NCBI RefSeq assembly: GCF_010729105.1
Contig: NZ_AP022573.1
Span: 3,286,001 to 3,350,000, forward strand
DNA from: Mycobacterium saskatchewanense
Lineage (GTDB): Bacteria > Actinomycetota > Actinomycetes > Mycobacteriales > Mycobacteriaceae
Direction of reading: 5' to 3'
DNA length: 64,000 bases
The position numbers and the translations under genes are program-made. Shown here one piece after another: positions 1 to 13,592 of this stretch; within the stretch, counting starts at the first letter, position 1; the number at the start of each line of letters is the position of its first letter. The notes under the pieces were generated by a model. It saw nothing but the letters and a program-made list of their open reading frames with translations, searched no databases and was not told the origin of the DNA.

Positions 1-710
1 TGCCAACCCCGCTCCGACCACCAGCGCGAGTCGCGGTAGCCGCCGTCGTCGATGAAGTGCCGCCATTCGCCGTTGGTGACCGGCACCCGGCCGATCCGGA
101 AGGCCGGCAGGTCGACCACGTGGGCGGGTCGCTCGTTGTCCAGCGAGTACGGCTCGGTCGCGGCGTCCACCCCGAGGACGAACGGCCCGGCGGGCACCAG
201 CACCGAGGCACCGGCCAGGCCCGGCCTGCCGGGCGGCAGGCCGGAGGTGTCGCGCAGCAGCGGCGCGCCGCTGCGCAGGTTCAGCGCCTGCAACATGGTC
301 TCGCCGTGTTGGTTCTCGTGGCTCACCACCATGCCGAAGGTGAAGTCGCCGGCACCGTCGGGTTCGTCCGGCAGCGCGTCGAGGGCGTCCAGCACGGCGG
401 AACGCACCGTCCCGCAGTACGACCGCGCCTGCGTCGGGGACAGCAGCGGCAGATCGACCCGGCTGGCCCGGGAGTGCACGAAGGCGTCATAGAGTCCTTC
501 GACCGATGCCGGCAGCAGGCCGGGCCGCGCCGGGTCGCCGCCGCGCAGCAACCACAGCTCTTCCTGCTGGCCGATGTGGGCCAGGTCCCACACCAGCGGG
601 CTCATCAACGGGTCGTACTGCCGGTACAGTTCCGCGTCCTCGAAGTCGACCAGGCGCAGCGTGCGCGTGCGCGCCCGCGCGAGATCGTCGGCGAGTCTTT
701 CCCGGTTCAC
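1..710 (-). CDS. egtB: Ergothioneine synthase EgtB (hercynylcysteine sulfoxide synthase), 5' part
   Basis: EgtB is the non-haem iron enzyme that joins gamma-glutamylcysteine to hercynine with oxygen. The gene runs off the left edge, leaving about 236 N-terminal residues. The DinB-like N domain carries His45 (in HIGQQEE) and the HENQHGE motif (His131, His135), which correspond to the three iron ligands of the family. The start of the FGE-sulfatase-like domain follows (residues about 165-236). The start is GTG at 710; its GTGA overlaps the egtA stop, implying translational coupling. The catalytic C-terminal part is not visible. Confidence 0.93.
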   Translation of the reverse strand, partial: MNRERLADDLARARTRTLRLVDFEDAELYRQYDPLMSPLVWDLAHIGQQEELWLLRGGDPARPGLLPASVEGLYDAFVHSRASRVDLPLLSPTQARSYCGTVRSAVLDALDALPDEPDGAGDFTFGMVVSHENQHGETMLQALNLRSGAPLLRDTSGLPPGRPGLAGASVLVPAGPFVLGVDAATEPYSLDNERPAHVVDLPAFRIGRVPVTNGEWRHFIDDGGYRDSRWWSERGW

Positions 711-2002
711 AGCCCCCCTTGCGGGCATCGCGCGGCCTGCGAGACCGTGGCCGCGATGCCGTGTTCGATCACCTCGTCGGAGAAGTCATCGCCCGGACAT
801 CGGCCCTGGTCGACGTTGCGCGCCAGGCGTTGCATGGCATCGGCGAGGTCGGCGGGCGCCCTTTCGGCCGCGACGGCCACGCACCGGGCGGCGGCCGCGT
901 GCAACCGCCGGTCCCGCAGGCCGGCGCGGGCCGCGACGTCCCAGGCGGTGGCCACCGGCGCGACGGCCTCCGCCGCGATGTCGGCGGCGACCGGGTCGTC
1001 GAGGAGGGTGACCAGCGTGAACACCATCGCCGGCCAGAACGCGTCCGGGGCGCTGTCGAGGTACCGGATCTCCAGCCAATGCCGGGGGCGCACCGGCGGG
1101 AACAGCGTGGTCAGGTGGTATTCCAGGTCGGCGACGGTCGGGCGGCGGCCACCGAGCGGCACGCGGCCGTCGGCCCAGTCGGCGAACGGCACCCAATGCG
1201 TGACCGCCGCCGGCTCCGGATCGTTCACCATCATCACGGGGGCCTTGAGCGCGTAGCGCGCCCAGTCGGTGCCCGGATCGTCACCGCTGGCGCCCAGGAT
1301 GGGCCCGCAGCGCGCGGAGTCCATCCGGCCCCACACCCGCTGCCGAGTAGACACCCACCCGGTGAATTCGCCGCCCAGCATCGGCGAGTTGGCCGTCATC
1401 GCGATCATCGTGGGCCCCAGGGCGTGCGCCAGCCGGACCCGCGCGGCCCACCCGTCCCTAGGTCCGGCATCCACATTGACCTGGACGGACGCGGTGGACG
1501 TCATCATCGAGGCGCCCGCCTCCCCCGAGCGGCTGGTGGCGAAGAACTCCTCCATGGCGGCGTACCGCGCGCCAGGGTTGACGCGTTTGGGGGGCCGCAG
1601 TGGGTCCGCGCCGAGATACACCAGGCCGAGGCCGGCGTCGGCGAACGCCGAGCGCAGCACGGACTGGTCGCGGGCCATGCCGTGGATGGCGGACAAGACC
1701 CCGCCGGCGGGCGGGCCGGACAGTTCGACGGCCCCGCCGGGCTCGACGGTGACCCGGCTGCCGCCCGGCAGGGCGGGCAGCGACCCGATGACGCCGGTGA
1801 TCTCCTCCCAGCCCGGGCGGCGCAGCGGATCGGCCGGGTCGTGGCAATGGGCCTCCACCTCGAGGCCGACGCGTTCGAGCGGGCCGTCGGCCAGGCAGCC
1901 GTCGGCGATGTACGCGGCCGCGGACGAGGAGTCGGCCAGCTCGGCGCCCGGCGCGCGAGGATGCAGCTGTGAGTCCGCGCTGGTCATCGCGGCGAACGTC
2001 AT
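707..2002 (-). CDS. egtA: Glutamate-cysteine ligase EgtA
   Basis: EgtA makes gamma-glutamylcysteine, the sulfur donor for ergothioneine. The 431-residue product matches the usual EgtA length, and its sequence closely follows what I recall of M. tuberculosis Rv3704c throughout, including the Glu-rich N-terminal segment GLEVEAHC, the block [11 protein letters not shown] and the block LEIRYLD. An upstream in-frame ATG at 2038 exists. I prefer the ATG at 2002 because the protein then begins [10 protein letters not shown], as in the family. It is first in the ergothioneine operon and overlaps egtB by 4 bases. Confidence 0.95.
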   Translation of the reverse strand: MTFAAMTSADSQLHPRAPGAELADSSSAAAYIADGCLADGPLERVGLEVEAHCHDPADPLRRPGWEEITGVIGSLPALPGGSRVTVEPGGAVELSGPPAGGVLSAIHGMARDQSVLRSAFADAGLGLVYLGADPLRPPKRVNPGARYAAMEEFFATSRSGEAGASMMTSTASVQVNVDAGPRDGWAARVRLAHALGPTMIAMTANSPMLGGEFTGWVSTRQRVWGRMDSARCGPILGASGDDPGTDWARYALKAPVMMVNDPEPAAVTHWVPFADWADGRVPLGGRRPTVADLEYHLTTLFPPVRPRHWLEIRYLDSAPDAFWPAMVFTLVTLLDDPVAADIAAEAVAPVATAWDVAARAGLRDRRLHAAAARCVAVAAERAPADLADAMQRLARNVDQGRCPGDDFSDEVIEHGIAATVSQAARCPQGGL

Positions 2003-2153
2003 ATCACGACCCCTTCGGGCCCCGGCATGCGCGAGCATGCCGTGCGGACCGTTTGTTGCGCTGCGGGCGGACGATTATCGACCCCTACTTCATCTAGCAG
2101 ACGGCACCGACATATTCCCGTTCCCGCGATTTCCCAAGCACCACCCCGATCGC

Positions 2154-2819
2154 CTACTGACCCAGCGCGTTCTGCATGGCCCCCGCCAACACGCTGACCG
2201 CGGGTCCGCCGTTGCCAGCCTGGCAAACTTTCGCCTGCAGCAACACGTTTTCGCGCAGCCTGGTTTGATTGAAGCACCGCCGGTCGGTGCCGGCTTCTTG
2301 CTTGGTCCAGTTCTCGTCCGCGGCGCCCGGCGGACCGCCGTCGAACGACCACACCTGCGTCGTACCGTTGTCCAGGTGCAGCGCCGTCGTTTGCCCAGCA
2401 CAGCCAACGGTTCGGTCGGTGACCCGGTGGAACGCCCGCCCGGCGGCGTCGTTGCCGGCGAACACCCCGACGGCTTGCTTGACGAAATGGGTCTGGTCGC
2501 TGGCCGACGTCTGCGTGACGGCGCCGTTGAACGACGCCAGGTCGGGGTCGTCGTACACCTCGGGCAAACCGATGTCGGCCCAGTTGTTGCACGCCGGAAG
2601 GTCGACCCAGTCGCCCTGCACCGGCTGGGTGAACACCGACTCCCACCCCATCGGACCGCCCACGATGTTGCCGACCGACCCCTTGCCCAGGACCGCGTAG
2701 TTCACCACCCCGGGCTCCGACGGGTGTGCGGTTGCCGCGGGAATCGTGACCGCGCCTCCCGCCGCCAGAGCGACGCCCACCACCGCGGCGGAGATCCGGA
2801 TGGACATGGAGCCGATCAT
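2154..2819 (-). CDS. Secreted protein with PknH-like extracellular domain
   Basis: The 221-residue product has a short signal peptide (residues about 5-30, ending near ATAHPSEP). The ectodomain resembles the PknH-type sensor fold: paired cysteines in ACNNWADIG, CAG and CFNQTR, a tryptophan-containing core, and VLLQAKVCQ near the C terminus. The family is known as the extracellular domain of PknH and as free lipoproteins or secreted proteins in mycobacteria. No kinase domain is present. Position next to egtA matches M. tuberculosis Rv3705c. A second ATG at 2807 is possible. Ligand and function are unknown. Confidence 0.72.
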   Translation of the reverse strand: MIGSMSIRISAAVVGVALAAGGAVTIPAATAHPSEPGVVNYAVLGKGSVGNIVGGPMGWESVFTQPVQGDWVDLPACNNWADIGLPEVYDDPDLASFNGAVTQTSASDQTHFVKQAVGVFAGNDAAGRAFHRVTDRTVGCAGQTTALHLDNGTTQVWSFDGGPPGAADENWTKQEAGTDRRCFNQTRLRENVLLQAKVCQAGNGGPAVSVLAGAMQNALGQ

Positions 2820-2895
2820 GCCAGGGGCGTCGAACGTCGAGTTGTGGGGCCGAATACCGCCCGAGACGCCCGACGACTCGACGTTGGACGCCTGG

Positions 2896-4338
2896 TTATT
2901 GACCCCGCACGCCCTCCTCGACCTTCTTGCCCAGGTCGGGGTCGACGTTGCGCCAGTACTCGAACACCCGCGACAGCACCGGCTCCTTGACCCCCTTGGA
3001 GACGTGGCCGATGATGTTGTGCGCCAACCGATCCCGGGCCGCGTCATCGAGGACCTCGCGCACCATGGTGCCGGCCTGACCCCAGTCGTCGTCCTCGGCG
3101 TGCAGCGTGTAGGCGGCGCGGACCATGTCGCCGTCAGCGTGCCACCGGACCTCCGCGGCGCGCGCCGGGTCGGCGTGCGGGCCCCCGTAGGAGTTGGGTG
3201 CGTAGACGGGGTCGGAGACGTTCTTCACCCGCATCGCGCCGTCCTTGGAGTAGCTGTTCACCTCGACCTTGGGTTCGTTGACCGGGATCTGGCGATAGTT
3301 GGTGCCCAGCCGCGCGCGGTGCGCGTCCGAGTAGGAGAAGCCGCGGGCCTGCAGCATCTTGTCCGGGCTCAACCCGGTGCCGGGCACGGTGTTGTTCGGC
3401 TCGAACGCCGCCTGCTCTATCTCGGTGTGGTAGTCGGTGACGTTGCGGTTGAGCGTCATCCTCCCGACATCGATCAAGGGGTAGTCGCCATGCGGCCACA
3501 CCTTCGTCAGGTCGAACGGGTTGAACCGGTAGGTCCTGGCCTCCTCGTACGGCATGACCTGCATCTTGAGCGTCCAGCTCGGGTGGTCCCCGCGCTCGAT
3601 CGACTCGTACAGGTCGCGCTGGTGGTAGTCGCCGTCCTCGCCGGCCAGCCGGTCGGCGTCCTCCTGGGTCAGGAAATCGATGCCCTGGTCGCTGATGAAG
3701 TGGTACTTCACCCAGAAGATCTCGCCGGCGGCATTGATCCAGCTGTAGGTGTGGCTGCTGTAGCCGTTCATGTGGCGCCAGTTCTTCGGAATGCCGCGGT
3801 CGCCCATCAGCCAGGTCACCTGGTGCGCCGACTCCGGCGACAGCGTCCAGAAGTCCCACTGCATGTTGTGGTCGCGCAGGTTCCTTGCCTGCGTCCGTTT
3901 TTGAGACCTGATGAAGTGCTGGAACTTCAGCGGGTCGCGCATGAAGAACACCGGGGTGTTGTTGCCGACCAGGTCGAAGTTGCCCTCGGTCGTGTAGAAC
4001 TTCAGCGCGAAGCCGCGCGGGTCCCGCCACGTGTCTGGGCTGCCCCGCTCGCCCGCGACGGTGGAGAACCGGGCCAGCATCTCGGTCTTGGCGCCGGGCT
4101 GGAACACCGCGGCCCGGGTGTACTGGCTGACGTCGTTGGTGACCTCGAACTGGCCGAAGGCGCCGCCGCCCTTGGCGTGCGGCTGGCGCTCCGGGATGCG
4201 CTCCCGGTTGAATTGCGCCATCTGTTCGATCAGGTAGTGGTCCTGCAGCAGGATCGGGCCATCGGGGCCGACGGTCAGCGACTGGTCGTCGCTGGGCGCA
4301 GCGATGCCGGCGTCATTGGTCGTGAACCGCTCCGTCAT
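2896..4338 (-). CDS. katA: Monofunctional haem catalase (small-subunit, clade-3 type)
   Basis: This enzyme disproportionates hydrogen peroxide in the cytoplasm. The 480-residue length is typical of small-subunit catalases. Visible residues are catalytic His54 in [10 protein letters not shown], the haem-pocket motif [11 protein letters not shown] (90-100), the distal Asn in GNNTP (125-129) and proximal Tyr336 in FSYSD, followed by [13 protein letters not shown] strong Shine-Dalgarno sequence (GAGGAGA) precedes the ATG. It is distinct from the bifunctional KatG peroxidase family. M. tuberculosis has no equivalent here, so this is an accessory insertion between the Rv3705c-like and Rv3706c-like genes. 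Confidence 0.95.
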   Translation of the reverse strand: MTERFTTNDAGIAAPSDDQSLTVGPDGPILLQDHYLIEQMAQFNRERIPERQPHAKGGGAFGQFEVTNDVSQYTRAAVFQPGAKTEMLARFSTVAGERGSPDTWRDPRGFALKFYTTEGNFDLVGNNTPVFFMRDPLKFQHFIRSQKRTQARNLRDHNMQWDFWTLSPESAHQVTWLMGDRGIPKNWRHMNGYSSHTYSWINAAGEIFWVKYHFISDQGIDFLTQEDADRLAGEDGDYHQRDLYESIERGDHPSWTLKMQVMPYEEARTYRFNPFDLTKVWPHGDYPLIDVGRMTLNRNVTDYHTEIEQAAFEPNNTVPGTGLSPDKMLQARGFSYSDAHRARLGTNYRQIPVNEPKVEVNSYSKDGAMRVKNVSDPVYAPNSYGGPHADPARAAEVRWHADGDMVRAAYTLHAEDDDWGQAGTMVREVLDDAARDRLAHNIIGHVSKGVKEPVLSRVFEYWRNVDPDLGKKVEEGVRGQ

Positions 4339-4488
4339 TTCGCTATCTCCTCACTGGCCGAATTCACGGCGCTTGAATAGTCAACGGCCCCAACAACATT
4401 CGGCACGAGACCGTCAATCTTCCCCTCGCCCGGCCACATTCCACCCTATGCCTCCCGTCTGGAACGTTTCAAGAAAAGCTAGGCAACC

Positions 4489-4908
4489 CTAGGGTGTCTG
4501 CGGGCGTGGCGCCGGCGCGCTGGGCGACGGTGCAGCCGGCGTCTGGCTCGGGCCGCCCGGACCGGCCGGGCCGCTCGGACCGAACGCCGGCGGGGGCCCA
4601 CCGGGGTACGGGGCCGGCGGATACATGCCGGGTCCGCCGGGCCACCCGTACGGCCCGTTGCCCGGTCCGGGGCCCCCGGGTTTGAACATCATGCCGTGGT
4701 GATGCCAGGAATGGCAGTAGTGGTGATGGCCGAGGATGATGGCGCCGGCGAAGAACACGGTCGACACGATGAACACGATGCCGGCGACGATGACGACCCA
4801 CGCGGCGGCCGCATACAGCCTCGGCGGCTTGAGTCGCGCCGGTGGTGACGGGGGCGGGGCCGCGGCGACGGACGCCGGTCGCGTCGTGGGTTCGGGTGTT
4901 TCGGTCAT
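4489..4908 (-). CDS. Small His/Pro/Gly-rich single-pass membrane protein (paralogue A)
   Basis: The 139-residue product has a Pro/Ala N-tail, one transmembrane segment (about 31-58), then a histidine cluster (GHHHYCHSWHHHG, residues about 60-72) and a long Gly/Pro tail. The architecture is the same as the neighbouring 134-residue gene at 5080-5484, so the two look like a tandem duplication. M. tuberculosis has a single proline-rich protein, Rv3706c, at this place. The clustered histidines and one Cys just outside the membrane suggest metal binding, but that is inference. No enzymatic motif is visible. Confidence 0.75.
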   Translation of the reverse strand: MTETPEPTTRPASVAAAPPPSPPARLKPPRLYAAAAWVVIVAGIVFIVSTVFFAGAIILGHHHYCHSWHHHGMMFKPGGPGPGNGPYGWPGGPGMYPPAPYPGGPPPAFGPSGPAGPGGPSQTPAAPSPSAPAPRPQTP

Positions 4909-4990
4909 GTCTTGAATACTGCCCCGCGCGGCGGCGGCAATAAACAGGTCGGCGGGACAACTTGCTGTGAATTGCCCCTGAGAGGGGTTT

Positions 4991-5031
4991 CGAGCGCCGG
5001 GTAGCCCGGCGCTCGCGCGAGCGCCGGGCTA
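4991..5031. terminator. Nested GC-rich hairpins, probable terminator
   Basis: Positions 5002-5031 form a perfect 30-base palindrome, and 4991-5001 carries a third copy of the arm that can pair with 5005-5015. Two mutually exclusive hairpins are therefore possible. It lies 3' of the gene ending at 5080 (reverse strand). There is no U-tract, as is common in mycobacteria. Confidence 0.5.
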
Positions 5032-5079
5032 GGACTTGTTGAGGACTTGTTTGAGTTGGTGCCCGCCGGGGCGCCGGAA

Positions 5080-5484
5080 TTACCGGGGCGGGGCGACGGA
5101 CGAGGGGACCTGACCGGGCCCCGGTGCGCCCGGCGTCACCGATGCCGGGCCGGCGCCCGGCCCATTGCCCGGAGCGAACGCCGGGCCTCCGGCGCCGGGG
5201 CCGCCCGGACCGCCCGGACCGCCGGGACCGAAGCGGTGCGGGTGCATCATCATCGCGTGGTGCTTGTGGCCGTGGTGGCCGTGGCCTTGGTGGCCGAGCG
5301 CCATTCCGGTGAAGAAGATGACCGAGACGATGAACACGATCCCGGCGACGATCGCGACCCACGCCGCGGCGATGAAGACGCGAGGGGTCCGGTAAGGCGC
5401 TATCTCCGCTGGCGCGGGCGCCGGTGCAGTTGCGGTGGAAGACCGCACGGTGGGGGTTTCCGATGTTTCACTCATGAGACTCAT
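5080..5484 (-). CDS. Small His/Pro/Gly-rich single-pass membrane protein (paralogue B)
   Basis: The 134-residue product shares its plan with the downstream gene at 4489-4908: Thr/Ala/Pro N-tail, transmembrane segment (about 36-62, with the shared core AAWVAIVAGIVFIVS), a His-rich stretch (GHQGHGHHGHKHHAMMMHPHR, about 64-84) and a Gly/Pro-rich tail. The His/Met content suggests copper or other soft-metal binding; this is inference only. ATG codons at 5484 and 5475 are both possible starts. It corresponds to the Rv3706c position. Confidence 0.75.
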   Translation of the reverse strand: MSLMSETSETPTVRSSTATAPAPAPAEIAPYRTPRVFIAAAWVAIVAGIVFIVSVIFFTGMALGHQGHGHHGHKHHAMMMHPHRFGPGGPGGPGGPGAGGPAFAPGNGPGAGPASVTPGAPGPGQVPSSVAPPR

Positions 5485-5732
5485 GATGAAGCTGATAACA
5501 GCAGTGGCGGCTATGCACTACTTATGTAGCAGCTGTGAGCTGAAGACCCGGCCTACCTGGTGAGATACCGCTCACCGGATCGGTTCGGATAGCTGTGGTC
5601 ACCGAGTTGGACCGCGGGCAGGGCACCGGGGCACCGACCGAGCCGGAAGGTCACCGGCCCCGCGCTGCGGCCAGATCGTGCGCTGCCAGGACCGGGTCGG
5701 CGCCTACGAATTCCATACCACCAGTGTGGACG

Positions 5733-6866
5733 CTATTCCGGTTCGAACGGTCGGACCGCGAACTGGATGACCCGGTACGGCGCCGCCACCCGGGCCCGAG
5801 TGTCCCATTGGCTGACGAAGATTCGTAGCTCGTCGAGTGTCGACCCGGGCGAAATGTAGCCGCCGTACGGCTGCGCGAGCCGGTTGTCGCTCGGCGGCGG
5901 GAGGCTCTCCGCCGGGTCGGGCCATTCGTCGTGCTGCACCACCGTGGTCACCGGCGCGTCGCCCAGCGCCGTGGGATCGTTGGCCACCCGCACCTCCATG
6001 TTGCCGGTGCTGGCGTTGAAGTACGACAGCACGGCCTTGCCGTCGATCTCCCGGAAGCACATCTCCCCCACCATGTCCGGCCACAGCGGGGTCGGTGGCT
6101 TGTTCCACCCGCCGCCGGCCCCGGGCGCCCAGCCCTGCCACCGCGACCGGTCGGTGAAGTTCTGCGGTGTGGCGCGGTAGAGCAACACGGGGTGGCTGCG
6201 GGTGAAGCTGTTGGCGACGATGTAGACCCACCCGGTGGGCGAATCCGGGGTGGGAACGGGGTCGTAGTACCCGCTGATCTGGGTCTGCGAGCCGCCCTGG
6301 AACGAGCCGTCGCGCCGCGAACCCGGCACGGTTCGCCAGCCCGCGCGCGCCGGTTCGGCCATCACGAGCCGCGAATACTGCGGCTGCAGGTCGTTCGTCG
6401 TCGTAACCATCAGGTAGTTGCGCCGGTTGATCTGCACGACACCGGCCGGTAACTGCGAGTCCCCCGGCGGCGTGGGATCGGCGAGCAGCGGATCGCGCAC
6501 GCCGAGGACTCCGGAGTAGCGCACCCCGGCCGGGTCGTCGACGGAGGACGTGTCGACGCGCAGCGCGATCGGCGCGAAGTCGCGGCCGAAGCCGACCCCC
6601 TGCCCGGGGAAGCTGTCACCACACACCTGCAGCACTTCGCTTGGGAATTCCATGAATTCACACAGATCCGTGGCGCCGACGTTGAAATCCTTTGTCGGCG
6701 TGCCTGTTCCGGCCGTCGGGCCGATTCGCACCACCTCCCCCGGCGCCAGCGGCTGCAGCACGGGCTCCGGCGACGGCGCAGGCGGATCGGCACGCGCGGC
6801 CGCAATGATGGATTGCGGCACAAGCACAGTTACGAGAACAATCAGGATATGGGGGGCGGATCTCAC
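5733..6866 (-). CDS. Secreted DUF4185-family protein
   Basis: The 377-residue product has a signal peptide (residues 1-26, ending AAARA). The remainder resembles DUF4185, a beta-propeller-like family related to glycosidase folds, with repeated motifs such as GWVYIVANSFTRS, VLLYRA and LRIFVSQWD. It corresponds to Rv3707c. The GTG start at 6866 lies 7 bases downstream of the asd stop, so it is probably co-transcribed with ask and asd. Substrate is unknown. Confidence 0.75.
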   Translation of the reverse strand: MRSAPHILIVLVTVLVPQSIIAAARADPPAPSPEPVLQPLAPGEVVRIGPTAGTGTPTKDFNVGATDLCEFMEFPSEVLQVCGDSFPGQGVGFGRDFAPIALRVDTSSVDDPAGVRYSGVLGVRDPLLADPTPPGDSQLPAGVVQINRRNYLMVTTTNDLQPQYSRLVMAEPARAGWRTVPGSRRDGSFQGGSQTQISGYYDPVPTPDSPTGWVYIVANSFTRSHPVLLYRATPQNFTDRSRWQGWAPGAGGGWNKPPTPLWPDMVGEMCFREIDGKAVLSYFNASTGNMEVRVANDPTALGDAPVTTVVQHDEWPDPAESLPPPSDNRLAQPYGGYISPGSTLDELRIFVSQWDTRARVAAPYRVIQFAVRPFEPE

Positions 6867-6873
6867 CCGCCGG

Positions 6874-9186
<2,313 letters not shown>

Positions 9187-9218
9187 TGTTTCCCTTCCCC
9201 GCAGCTTGAGTCCACAAC

Positions 9219-9224
9219 AGAATA
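9219..9224 (-). promoter_or_regulatory. ask: Candidate -10 hexamer for ask-asd
   Basis: The reverse strand reads TATTCT here, placing a transcription start near 9212 and a short 5' UTR containing the ask ribosome-binding site. No convincing -35 element is visible. Confidence 0.4.
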
Positions 9225-9337
9225 CGTGGGGGTGCAGCTTCATTTCCTGGCCACCGGCGCCGAGCGCGGGGCTTACGTACAGGGTCCGCGCGGGGCGTCG
9301 TCCATGAGCCCCACGCTCGGCGGACGCCCGCGGCGTT

Positions 9338-9365
9338 TTGGTCACGGGACGGATCGCGGTAGAGT
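9338..9365 (+). promoter_or_regulatory. leuA: Candidate leuA promoter (-35 TTGGTC, 16-base spacer, -10 TAGAGT)
   Basis: The two hexamers occupy 9338-9343 and 9360-9365. The predicted transcription start falls at about 9372-9374, almost on the GTG of a leucine-rich leader peptide, so that peptide would be translated from a leaderless or near-leaderless RNA. This promoter precedes the attenuator-like hairpin. Confidence 0.55.
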
Positions 9366-9373
9366 TGGCAACC

Positions 9374-9415
9374 GTGCAGCGGGTGCTCCTCCTCGGACGC
9401 CGCGACGGGGTCTGA
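9374..9415 (+). CDS. leuA leader peptide (13 aa, three consecutive Leu codons)
   Basis: The short frame GTG...TGA encodes [13 protein letters not shown] with Leu codons CTC-CTC-CTC at 9386-9394. Its stop codon lies in the loop of the following hairpin. Leader peptides rich in the pathway's own amino acid are established attenuation sensors, and leuA leaders of this kind have been proposed in Actinobacteria. Stalling at the Leu run would place a ribosome over the 5' arm of the hairpin. Peptide translation is inferred. Confidence 0.55.
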   Translation: MQRVLLLGRRDGV

Positions 9416-9438
9416 TCCAGGCTGGCCTCCCGTCGCGG
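9400..9438 (+). promoter_or_regulatory. leuA: leuA leader hairpin, candidate attenuator
   Basis: Positions 9400-9409 pair perfectly with 9429-9438 (10 bp, arm CGCGACGGG plus one pair), leaving a 19-base loop that contains the leader-peptide stop codon. The remaining leader (9439-9491) runs to the leuA ribosome-binding site. The 305-base gap 9187-9491 otherwise holds only the ask and leuA promoters and no other gene I can support. Confidence 0.55.
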
Positions 9439-9473
9439 GTGTTCGCGATGCGCCGGTCTGAGGTCCCTTCTGA

Positions 9474-11294
<1,821 letters not shown>

Positions 11295-11297
11295 GCG

Positions 11298-12290
11298 TCA
11301 GAACAGCGCGAGCTGCGTGTCGAGCGCGGTGGCGTCGGTGAATTCCTCCATGCTGGCGCCGCCGACGACGGAGCCGACGCTGTGCATGAAGTGGGCGTCG
11401 GGCACCAGTGGCACACCCAGCTGCCGCGCAAGGTAGCCCTTGCCCTGCTCGGGTGTGGTGTCGTTGCAGATCACCAGCGACGTCTCCCCGTCGACCACGT
11501 CGGCGTAGGCCAGCCCGGCGTGCAGGATCCGCTCGACCAGTTCCTCGTGCGTTCGCGCCACCTCGGCCGCCAGCGCCACCCGCATGCCCTGGACCAGGGG
11601 CCTGCCGGTGACGTAGCGCCCGGGGTTGAGGTAGGGGCAGGGCATCCGGGATGCCATCAGCTTGAGGGGTCGCAGCTCGTCGTGGGTCACCCTGCCGTTC
11701 GGCCAGCGGCGGCGCCCCACCGGGCGCACCGGCAGCCAGACGTCGAGCTCACGCGCCCGCTCCAGCGCGGGCGCCAGCACGCCGGTCAGCACCCGCGCGT
11801 CGTCGAAGGCGTCGTGCGGCCGTTCCTGGGTCACGCCCCAGTAGGCGGCGAGGGTCTCCAACCGCAGGTTGTCGATGCGGAGGTCCAGCCGCCGGGACAG
11901 CTCGACCGTGCACATGACGGAGTCGATGGGCAGTTCGGCCTCGACGAGCTCGGCTTCCGCGGCCAGGAACGCGTAGTCGAACGCGACGTTGTGGGCCACC
12001 AGCGTGCGCCCGTCGAGCACCTTGACCACGTCGTCGACGACGTCGGCGAACTGCGGCTGGTCTTCGAGCATCGCGGCGGTGAGGCCGTGCACGTGGGTGG
12101 GGCCCGGGTCCACGCCGGGATTGAGCAGGCTCACGACGGACTGCTCCACACGGCCGTCGGCGTCGAGGCCGAGCACCGCCAGGCTGATGACGCGGGCCTG
12201 CCCCGGGCGGAAGCCCGAGGTCTCGACGTCGATGACGGCCCAGCCCCCATCCGGCTCGCCGGCCGGCCGACCCCAGGGCACCGCACTCAT
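11298..12290 (-). CDS. dnaQ: DnaQ-like DEDDh 3'-5' exonuclease with C-terminal BRCT-like domain
   Basis: The 330-residue product has an N-terminal exonuclease domain: motif I DVETSG (Asp21, Glu23), motif II HNVAFD and motif III HDAFDDA. A linker with PCPYLNPGRYV follows, and then a BRCT-like region (about 245-320, around PLVQGMRVALAAEV and SLVICNDTT). This matches Rv3711c. Family members act as proofreading or repair exonucleases. In mycobacteria the main proofreader is the PHP domain of DnaE1, so a repair role is more likely than replicative proofreading. It is divergent from murT. Confidence 0.9.
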   Translation of the reverse strand: MSAVPWGRPAGEPDGGWAVIDVETSGFRPGQARVISLAVLGLDADGRVEQSVVSLLNPGVDPGPTHVHGLTAAMLEDQPQFADVVDDVVKVLDGRTLVAHNVAFDYAFLAAEAELVEAELPIDSVMCTVELSRRLDLRIDNLRLETLAAYWGVTQERPHDAFDDARVLTGVLAPALERARELDVWLPVRPVGRRRWPNGRVTHDELRPLKLMASRMPCPYLNPGRYVTGRPLVQGMRVALAAEVARTHEELVERILHAGLAYADVVDGETSLVICNDTTPEQGKGYLARQLGVPLVPDAHFMHSVGSVVGGASMEEFTDATALDTQLALF

Positions 12291-12350
12291 GACTTGAGGA
12301 TGGCACGTCCGGCCGACATCGCCGGGTCGCTGCGCTGCCGTGTCGGTCGG

Positions 12351-12356
12351 TAATCT
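12351..12356 (+). promoter_or_regulatory. murT: -10 hexamer TAATCT of leaderless murT
   Basis: TAATCT is followed by exactly 6 bases and then the murT GTG at 12363, the spacing expected when transcription starts on the start codon. No Shine-Dalgarno sequence is present. Confidence 0.6.
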
Positions 12357-12362
12357 GCCCGG

Positions 12363-13592
12363 GTGGTCACCACCCGCGCACGCCTGGCCCTCGCCGCAGG
12401 AGCGAGCGCGCGGTGGGCGTCGCGGGTCACCGGGCGCGGGGCGGGCGCGATGATCGGCGGCCTCGTCGCGATGACGCTGGACCGCTCGATCCTGCGCCAG
12501 CTCGGCGTGGGCCGCCGCACCGTCATCGTCACCGGCACCAACGGCAAGTCGACGACGACGCGGATGACCGCGGCGGCCCTCGGCACGCTGGGGAACGTCG
12601 CCACCAACGCGGAGGGCGCCAACATGGACGCTGGGCTCATCGCCGCGCTGGCCGGCGACCGCCGGGCGCCGCTGGCGGCCCTGGAAGTCGACGAGATGCA
12701 CGTGCCGCACGTGTCCGACGCCGTCGACCCCGCCGTCGTCGTGCTGCTCAACCTGTCGCGCGACCAGCTGGACCGCGTCGGCGAGATCAACGTCATCGAA
12801 CGCACGCTGCGGGCCGGGCTGGCGCGCCACCCGAAGGCGGTCGTCGTCGCCAACTGCGACGACGTGCTCATGACCTCGGCGGCCTACGACAGCCCGAATG
12901 TGGTGTGGGTGGCCGCAGGCGGCTCCTGGGCGAACGACTCGGTCAGCTGCCCGCGCAGCGGCGAGGTGATCGTCCGCGACACGCACCATTGGTATTCCAC
13001 CGGCGCCGACTTCAAGCGGCCCAGCCCACAGTGGTGGTTCGACGACGAGACGCTGTACGGGCCCGACGGGCTGGCCCTGCCGATGCGGCTCGCGCTGCCG
13101 GGCGCGGTCAACCGCGGCAACGCCGCCCAGGCCGTGGCGGCGGCCGTCGCGCTGGGAGCCGATCCGGCCAAGGCCGTCGCGGCCGTCGGCGGGGTCGACG
13201 AGGTCGCGGGCCGCTACCGAAGCGTGCGCATCGGCCAACATGACGCGCGGCTCCTGCTGGCCAAGAATCCCGCCGGCTGGCAGGAGGCGCTGTCGATGGT
13301 CGACAAGCACGCCGCCGGGGTGGTCATCTCGGTCAACGGCCAGGTGCCAGACGGGGAGGACCTGTCGTGGCTGTGGGACGTGCGATTCGAACACTTCGAG
13401 CACACTTCCGTGGTGGCCGCCGGGGAGCGCGGCACCGACCTCGCGGTGCGCCTGGGGTACGCGGGTGTCGAGCACACCCTCGTGCACGACACCGTGGCCG
13501 CGATCGCGTCGTGCCCGCCCGGGCGGGTCGAGGTCGTCGCCAACTACACCGCATTCCTGCAGCTACAGCGGGCGTTGGCGCGCCATGGCTGA
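12363..13592 (+). CDS. murT: Lipid II isoglutaminyl synthase, Mur-ligase-like subunit MurT
   Basis: With GatD it amidates the D-glutamate of lipid II at the cytoplasmic membrane, a step needed for peptidoglycan cross-linking. The 409-residue protein has the Mur-ligase P-loop GTNGKST (57-63), the central ligase domain, and a C-terminal DUF1727-type region (about 300-409). The GTG start is supported by its leaderless promoter. It overlaps gatD by 8 bases, consistent with an obligate complex. It corresponds to Rv3712. Confidence 0.93.
   Translation: MVTTRARLALAAGASARWASRVTGRGAGAMIGGLVAMTLDRSILRQLGVGRRTVIVTGTNGKSTTTRMTAAALGTLGNVATNAEGANMDAGLIAALAGDRRAPLAALEVDEMHVPHVSDAVDPAVVVLLNLSRDQLDRVGEINVIERTLRAGLARHPKAVVVANCDDVLMTSAAYDSPNVVWVAAGGSWANDSVSCPRSGEVIVRDTHHWYSTGADFKRPSPQWWFDDETLYGPDGLALPMRLALPGAVNRGNAAQAVAAAVALGADPAKAVAAVGGVDEVAGRYRSVRIGQHDARLLLAKNPAGWQEALSMVDKHAAGVVISVNGQVPDGEDLSWLWDVRFEHFEHTSVVAAGERGTDLAVRLGYAGVEHTLVHDTVAAIASCPPGRVEVVANYTAFLQLQRALARHG

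Noticed and set aside
2746..4380. 544-residue forward frame opposite the catalase gene
   Set aside because: Antisense shadow of an unambiguous catalase.
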